From Micrococcaceae bacterium RIT 802 (GTDB lineage Bacteria > Actinomycetota > Actinomycetes > Actinomycetales > Micrococcaceae), in assembly GCA_016892645.1 (NCBI GenBank), contig JAFEMX010000024.1:1-40490 (forward strand): 40,490 nt of DNA, in the 5' to 3' direction. The notes under the pieces are model-generated. The model was not told the DNA's origin and searched no databases. It saw nothing but the letters and a program-made list of their open reading frames with translations. The position numbers and the translations under genes were made by a program. This document shows positions 34,942 to 40,490 of the stretch, one piece after another. Each line of letters starts with the position of its first letter. Position 1 is the stretch's first letter.

Positions 34942-35835
34942 GTGTACCGATTCCTGGCCAGCACGCGCTGGCTCGGCTGGCTGCTGCTGGTCTGCATCTT
35001 CGCGGCAGCGTGCGTGGGACTGGGCCGCTGGCAGATGAACCGGCTCGACGAGGCACGGACGGACAATTCCCGGGTGGAGGCCAACTACGACGCCGCGCCG
35101 CTTTCGTTCGCCCAGGCCCGCCCCTATTTCCAGACGCTCCCCGAGGACAAGGCCTGGACCCCCGTGACGATGTCGGGGACCTACCTCCCCGAGGACACGC
35201 TGATCGTGCGCAACCGGCCGAACAACGGCTCCCCCGGCTACGAGGTCCTGGTCCCGTTCCGCACCGAGCAGGGCACGGTGGTCGTCATCGACCGCGGCTG
35301 GCTGCCCATCGGCGATGACTCCGCGGGCCGGCCGGATACCGTCCCGGCCCCCCCGGCGGGAACGGTGGAGATCACGGCCCGCTTGAAGATCGGCGAACCC
35401 GCGGTGACCCGCTCCGCACCCGAAGGGCAGATCGCCTCCGTCGAGCTCCCCCACGTCGCCGAGCTCCTCGGCTACCCGGTCGCACCGGGCGCCTACGGCG
35501 TGCTGGCCTCGGAGCGGCCGTCCGTGGCCGTCATGCCGACGGCGCTGGAGCGCCCGTCGGTGGATACGGGCAACCACCTGTCGTACTCGCTGCAGTGGTT
35601 CGCCTTCGGCGTGCTCTCCTTCGTGGGCCTGGGCTACGCCGCCCGCCAGCAGGCGCGCATCAACCGCGAGGACGCGCAGGAAGCCGCCGAGGCGCAGGCC
35701 GCCGGCGTCGAGGTCATCCACTCCGCCTACCGGGCGCCCCGGGCACGGCCCACGCGCCGCCGCGGCGACACCCCGACGGACGAGGAGCTCGAGGACGCCT
35801 ACCTCGACAGCTTCGAGGACCAGGCGAACCGGTAA
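34942..35835 (+). CDS. SURF1-family cytochrome oxidase assembly protein
   Basis: This 297-residue SURF1 protein has two transmembrane helices, one at the N-terminus (WLGWLLLVCIFAAACVGLGRWQM) and one near residue 212-235 (SLQWFAFGVLSFVGLGYAA). Between them is a large extracytoplasmic loop with the family RNRPNN-G and RGWLP motifs. SURF1 proteins help insert heme a into the aa3-type cytochrome c oxidase. The C-terminal 60 residues are an acidic cytoplasmic tail. GTG at 34942 is preceded by GGAGGG. Co-transcription with DUF3099 and the small Cys/His protein is likely. Confidence 0.93.
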   Translation: MYRFLASTRWLGWLLLVCIFAAACVGLGRWQMNRLDEARTDNSRVEANYDAAPLSFAQARPYFQTLPEDKAWTPVTMSGTYLPEDTLIVRNRPNNGSPGYEVLVPFRTEQGTVVVIDRGWLPIGDDSAGRPDTVPAPPAGTVEITARLKIGEPAVTRSAPEGQIASVELPHVAELLGYPVAPGAYGVLASERPSVAVMPTALERPSVDTGNHLSYSLQWFAFGVLSFVGLGYAARQQARINREDAQEAAEAQAAGVEVIHSAYRAPRARPTRRRGDTPTDEELEDAYLDSFEDQANR

Positions 35836-35870
35836 GGGAGTGCGCCGGATCCCCGGCGGGTCCACGCGCA

Positions 35871-35900
35871 GCGGGCCCCCGGCACACGCCGGGGGCCCGC
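35871..35900. terminator. Perfect GC hairpin between convergent SURF1 and ABC-F genes
   Basis: GCGGGCCCCCGGC (35871-35883) and GCCGGGGGCCCGC (35888-35900) form a perfect 13-bp stem with an ACAC loop. No T run follows on either strand. Its position between converging genes supports a bidirectional terminator. Confidence 0.75.
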
Positions 35901-35918
35901 AGGGTCAAGGACGGGGAA

Positions 35919-37520
<1,602 letters not shown>

Positions 37521-37640
37521 TGGAAACCTCTCGAATGGAATGCGGTGCGCTCACACGCAACCTTTCCAGTGTACGCGTGCCGGGCCCCGCGCGCAGAGGG
37601 TGACGGCCCGCACAACCCCGCTCTGGCGCGCCACCACGCC

Positions 37641-37655
37641 TTGAACACCGATCAA
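37641..37655 (+). promoter_or_regulatory. BioQ-like operator in the bioY promoter
   Basis: TTGAAC-ACC-GATCAA differs at one position from a perfect TTGAAC-N3-GTTCAA palindrome, close to the TGAAC-N3-GTTCA type operator described for the actinobacterial biotin repressor BioQ. It lies one base upstream of the TACCAT -10 (37657-37662), where a bound repressor would block the polymerase. Pattern seen; BioQ binding inferred. Confidence 0.55.
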
Positions 37656-37669
37656 GTACCATGGTTTCC

Positions 37670-38287
37670 ATGACGCATCACTCACTCGAGACCGACCGGC
37701 GCCCGACCCACCGCACGGCGTGGGGCGCCCGCGACTTGGGGTTGGTCTCCGTGTTCGCCGCCCTACTGGCTGCGCTGACGCTGGTTCCGGCCATTCCGGT
37801 CGGGCCGCTGGGGGTGCCCATCACGCTGCAGACACTGGCGGTCTCGCTGGTGGCCCTGTGCCTGGGTGCGCTGCGCGGCACGGTGAGCGTGCTCCTCTAC
37901 GTCGTCGTCGGCCTGGCCGGCGTGCCGATCTTCGCCCGGTTCAGCGGCGGCCTCGGGGTCCTGGCCGGCCCCACCGCCGGCTACCTGCTCGCCTTCCCCC
38001 TGGCGGCCCTGGTCGCCGGCGCACTGGCCACCCTCGTATTGCGCAGGACCCGCCGGGCCCGGGTGCTGTGGCTTTTCGCCGCTGCCATGGCCGGTTCGAT
38101 CCTCGTCACCCACCCGCTGGGCATCCTGGGCATGAGCATCAACGGGCACCTCCCACTCGGACAGGCGGCACTGGTCGATCTGGCCTATTGGCCCGGGGAC
38201 CTGGTGAAGAACCTCATCGCCGCCCTGGTCGCCGCCACGGTCTTCAAGGCGTTCCCCCGCATGGCACGCCGCGATTTCACTGCCTAG
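37670..38287 (+). CDS. bioY: Biotin transporter S component BioY
   Basis: BioY is the biotin-binding membrane component of an energy-coupling-factor transporter. The 205-residue protein has six hydrophobic helices and the family motifs GVPITLQTLAV (about 41-51), RGTVSVLLYVVVGLAGVPIFA and GPTAGYLLAFPLAALV. I take ATG at 37670 (MTHHSLE). ATG at 37661 lies in frame, but TACCAT ends seven bases before 37670, so the longer form may not exist in a leaderless mRNA. bioM and bioN follow, forming a bioYMN operon. Confidence 0.95.
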   Translation: MTHHSLETDRRPTHRTAWGARDLGLVSVFAALLAALTLVPAIPVGPLGVPITLQTLAVSLVALCLGALRGTVSVLLYVVVGLAGVPIFARFSGGLGVLAGPTAGYLLAFPLAALVAGALATLVLRRTRRARVLWLFAAAMAGSILVTHPLGILGMSINGHLPLGQAALVDLAYWPGDLVKNLIAALVAATVFKAFPRMARRDFTA

Positions 38288-38296
38288 GCCCGCGGG

Positions 38297-39013
38297 GTGA
38301 TCAGTTTCCATGCGGCCGGCGTCAGCGTCCCCGATCCGGGCGGCGACGGACCCGACAGCGTGCTCCTGGAACCGACGACCGTCGACCTGGCCGGCCACCG
38401 CATTGCCGTCATCGGCGCCAACGGTTCGGGGAAGTCGACCTTCCTGCGCCTCGTCAACGGCCTGGCCCGGCCCACCACCGGGCGCGTCACCGTCGACGGC
38501 AAGGACACGGTGCGTGACGTCTCGGCGGTCCGCCGCCGCGTCGGCTTCCTGTTCAGCGACCCGCTCTCGCAACTGGTCATGCCCCTGGTGCGCGAGGACG
38601 TCGAGCTCTCGCTGAAGGCCACTGTCAAGAACAGGGCACGACGGCGGGAGGCGGCCTTGCTCCATCTCGAGGCCATGGGGCTGTCCCACCTGGCCGAACG
38701 CAGCGTCCACGAGCTCTCGGGTGGCGAACGCCAGCTGGTGGCCCTGACCAGCGTGCTGGCCACCGGCCAGGGCATCGTCGTCGCCGACGAGCCCACCACG
38801 CTGCTGGACCTGCGCAACAACATCCTGCTCCAGGACACGCTCTTCGGGCTGGACCAGCAGGTCGTGTACGCCACCCATGACCTCGACTTCGCCGCACGGG
38901 CGGACCGCGTGCTCGTCATCGACGCGGGTCGGATCGTCCATGACGGGGATCCGCGGCAGGCCGTGGACCGTTACCGCCGTCTGGCGCTGGACCCCGGGCG
39001 GGGACGCCGCTGA
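38297..39013 (+). CDS. bioM: Energy-coupling factor ATPase BioM
   Basis: This 238-residue ATPase powers BioY. Walker A is GANGSGKST at 40-48, signature LSGGERQLVAL, Walker B GIVVADEPTTLLD, and the H-loop ATHDLDFAARADR. The first 30 residues lack a fused second domain. GTG at 38297 is nine bases after the bioY stop. The stop of bioM overlaps the bioN start as TGATG. Single-copy BioM rather than an EcfA1A2 pair is typical for dedicated biotin systems. Confidence 0.93.
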   Translation: MISFHAAGVSVPDPGGDGPDSVLLEPTTVDLAGHRIAVIGANGSGKSTFLRLVNGLARPTTGRVTVDGKDTVRDVSAVRRRVGFLFSDPLSQLVMPLVREDVELSLKATVKNRARRREAALLHLEAMGLSHLAERSVHELSGGERQLVALTSVLATGQGIVVADEPTTLLDLRNNILLQDTLFGLDQQVVYATHDLDFAARADRVLVIDAGRIVHDGDPRQAVDRYRRLALDPGRGRR

Positions 39014-39675
39014 TGCGTGGCCATGCGCTCCTCATCGGATTGCGGATCCCCGGCGGATCCCCGGTCCACCGGGCCCCCTTGTGGCTGAAGTACCTCGTGC
39101 TCATCGCCTGCGGGGCCGCCCTGGTCCTCTGGCGCACCCCGATCACCGCAGCGGTCCTGCTCGCGATGGGGGTGGTCCTGTATGCCGCGGCAGGCAGGCG
39201 GGTGCTGGCCGCGTGGGCGGCACCGTTGCGGTTCCTGTGGTGGGTTCTGGCGCTGCTGGGCATCTACCAGTGGTGGATGAACGGGCCCTGGGCCGCTTTC
39301 ACGATCGTCGGCGGCATGGTGGCGGCCTTGCAGTTGGCACGCCTGCTGCTGTTGACCACGGAACAATCAGTCATCGTCGAGGGCCTGTCCTGGGCCTGCT
39401 CGCCCCTTCGGGGCCTGGGCGTGAATCCGGACGTGGTCGCCCTGGCCGTGGGCCTCATGTTGCGCAGCATCCCGGCCATGCTCGGTTGCATCGCCGACGT
39501 CGCGGATGCCGCGCGTGCCCGCGGGCTGCAACGCAATCCTGTCGCCTTGGCCGGCCCCGTGGTGGTCTCGGCGGTGGCCTTCGCCCATCAGACCGGTGAC
39601 GCGCTGGCAGCCCGCGGCATCCTCGACCACGGCGATGGCCTCGAGTCCGGCACGGCCGACGGGGAAACCGCCTAG
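39013..39675 (+). CDS. bioN: Energy-coupling factor transmembrane protein BioN
   Basis: This 220-residue protein is an EcfT-type transmembrane coupling subunit with four or five hydrophobic helices. It has two Ala-Arg-Gly coupling motifs in the cytoplasmic helices: ARARGLQRNP and AARGILDHGD. These contact the ATPase in family structures. ATG at 39013 overlaps the bioM stop. The three genes form a complete importer without any biotin-synthesis gene in view, so the organism may depend on imported biotin, although other loci cannot be seen. Confidence 0.93.
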   Translation: MRGHALLIGLRIPGGSPVHRAPLWLKYLVLIACGAALVLWRTPITAAVLLAMGVVLYAAAGRRVLAAWAAPLRFLWWVLALLGIYQWWMNGPWAAFTIVGGMVAALQLARLLLLTTEQSVIVEGLSWACSPLRGLGVNPDVVALAVGLMLRSIPAMLGCIADVADAARARGLQRNPVALAGPVVVSAVAFAHQTGDALAARGILDHGDGLESGTADGETA

Positions 39676-39838
39676 GCCGCGCGGAAACCCGAGTCCACAC
39701 GGGCCGCCACCGGCAACGGCACCGCTGCAATGTGCGCGGTTGCCGCGGCGAAACCTCCACAAGCCAGATCGGCGATGGGTTGTCCACTGTCCCGTATGCG
39801 GCATCCATTCTGTCGGAGGCGGCTGGCAGAGTGGGGTC

Positions 39839-40490
39839 ATGGAAGAAGTCGCGGAGTCGGTGGAGGTCGACGGGTGGAAGCTCACCCGGGTGGCCGGGGC
39901 TTCCGTGACCGGCTCGCCTCGTTACAAGGCGGCCGAGGCATTGTCACGTTTCGCCGAAGCTGAGAAGTTCAGGGCCGCGGTCATGCTCCATGACGAGGCC
40001 CAGCACGCGGTGGATCCCCGCTTGGCGGCGCTGGAGAACCGACAGGGCATGCAGATTTCCTTGCGCACCGGGCGCATGGTGTCCTTCGCGGCCACCGACA
40101 GCGCGGCCATGGAGATATCGCTCCTCGGCGGACTGTCTCAGGGCCAGGCCCACCGCGTGCTGGAACAGGCCGAGACCTTGGTGATGGATACACCCGAGGT
40201 CCTCGAATCCATGGCGCTGGGACGGATCGGCACCAGCCATGTCCAACGGATTCTCGAACACACACAGCACATCGTTCCGGAGATGCCGCCGGCGCCGCCG
40301 CGGGACGCCGACGAGGCGACAAAAGAGGAATGGGAGCGGGACGTCGCCGCACGCGCTGCGAAGGCCCGCGCGGACCGGCGTGACTTCGGGGCGGACATGT
40401 TGGCCGTCGCCCCCGGCAAGTCGCCGACACAGCTGCGCGCGAGGGGCCGCCAGATACTGGAAAAGTACTATGGCCAGTCCTACACCAAGA
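39839..40490 (+). CDS. DUF222/HNH endonuclease-family protein (13E12-like), cut by window end
   Basis: The frame is open from ATG 39839 to the last base with no stop (217 codons). The sequence has the DUF222 pattern: ALSRFAEAEKFRAAVML, a central ALENRQGMQISLRTGRMVSF, and LGGLSQGQAHRVLEQAETL with LGRIGTSHVQRIL. Members of this family carry a C-terminal HNH nuclease domain, expected beyond the window. Multiple copies of such genes (13E12-type) are common in actinobacteria and linked to mobile or repeat regions. The ribosome-binding site is weak (a GGAGG at 39815-39819 is too far). Function is unknown. Confidence 0.85.
   Translation, partial: MEEVAESVEVDGWKLTRVAGASVTGSPRYKAAEALSRFAEAEKFRAAVMLHDEAQHAVDPRLAALENRQGMQISLRTGRMVSFAATDSAAMEISLLGGLSQGQAHRVLEQAETLVMDTPEVLESMALGRIGTSHVQRILEHTQHIVPEMPPAPPRDADEATKEEWERDVAARAAKARADRRDFGADMLAVAPGKSPTQLRARGRQILEKYYGQSYTK

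Overview
The window is a dense, high-GC stretch of chromosome from an actinobacterium. Both mshA and mshC (mycothiol synthesis) are present. So are a divergent glgA/glgC pair, an actinobacterial-type bioYMN cluster, DUF3099, DUF5703 and DUF222 proteins, and many GTG/TTG or leaderless starts. Together these suggest Micrococcales, most likely Micrococcaceae (Arthrobacter-like); the family-level guess is inference. No phage, insertion sequence, CRISPR array or rRNA operon is visible. The last gene is a DUF222/HNH-type frame cut by the window end. No stretch longer than about 300 bases lacks a gene.

Layout. 1-5.7 kb: HAD phosphatase and site-2 protease (-), PAC2 protein (+), uppP-mshC (-) and two small proteins. 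5.7-8.2 kb: acyl-CoA dehydrogenase-like flavoprotein and M20 peptidase (-). 8.3-10.4 kb: tRNA-Leu(GAG) with promoter and terminator, then a secreted M23 peptidase with a Pro/Thr/Ser-rich linker. 10.4-11.7 kb: mshA. 11.7-18.2 kb: a lipid-oxidation cassette (MaoC-type hydratase, FabG4-type reductase and thiolase on the minus strand; TetR regulator and acyl-CoA-oxidase-like enzyme on the plus strand) arranged around a near-perfect 33-bp palindrome. 18.2-20.8 kb: divergent glgA/glgC. 20.8-26.1 kb: zinc-ribbon SDR, pepN and a lipoate ligase-like protein with inverted domain order. 26.2-29.4 kb: small GNAT protein, type B L31 with a structured leader, SpoU methyltransferase, TSUP permease and an ABC ATPase. 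29.5-32.4 kb: serB and a VanW-family protein. 32.4-35.8 kb: two SDRs (one a canonical fabG), DUF3099, a small Cys/His protein and SURF1. 35.9-37.5 kb: ABC-F protein. 37.6-39.7 kb: bioY-bioM-bioN. 39.8 kb to the end: truncated DUF222 gene.

How the parts work together. The 11.7-18.2 kb block encodes one candidate enzyme for each of the four steps of a beta-oxidation round. The hydratase and reductase are of the R-specific types, and the oxidation enzyme resembles peroxisomal acyl-CoA oxidases. Both transcription units could be repressed from one operator by the encoded TetR protein. The biotin importer has a BioQ-like palindrome inside its presumed promoter. Several genes show TANNNT placed 6-7 nt before the start codon without a clear Shine-Dalgarno sequence, which points to leaderless transcripts. 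Functions come from motifs and remembered family features; no database search was possible.
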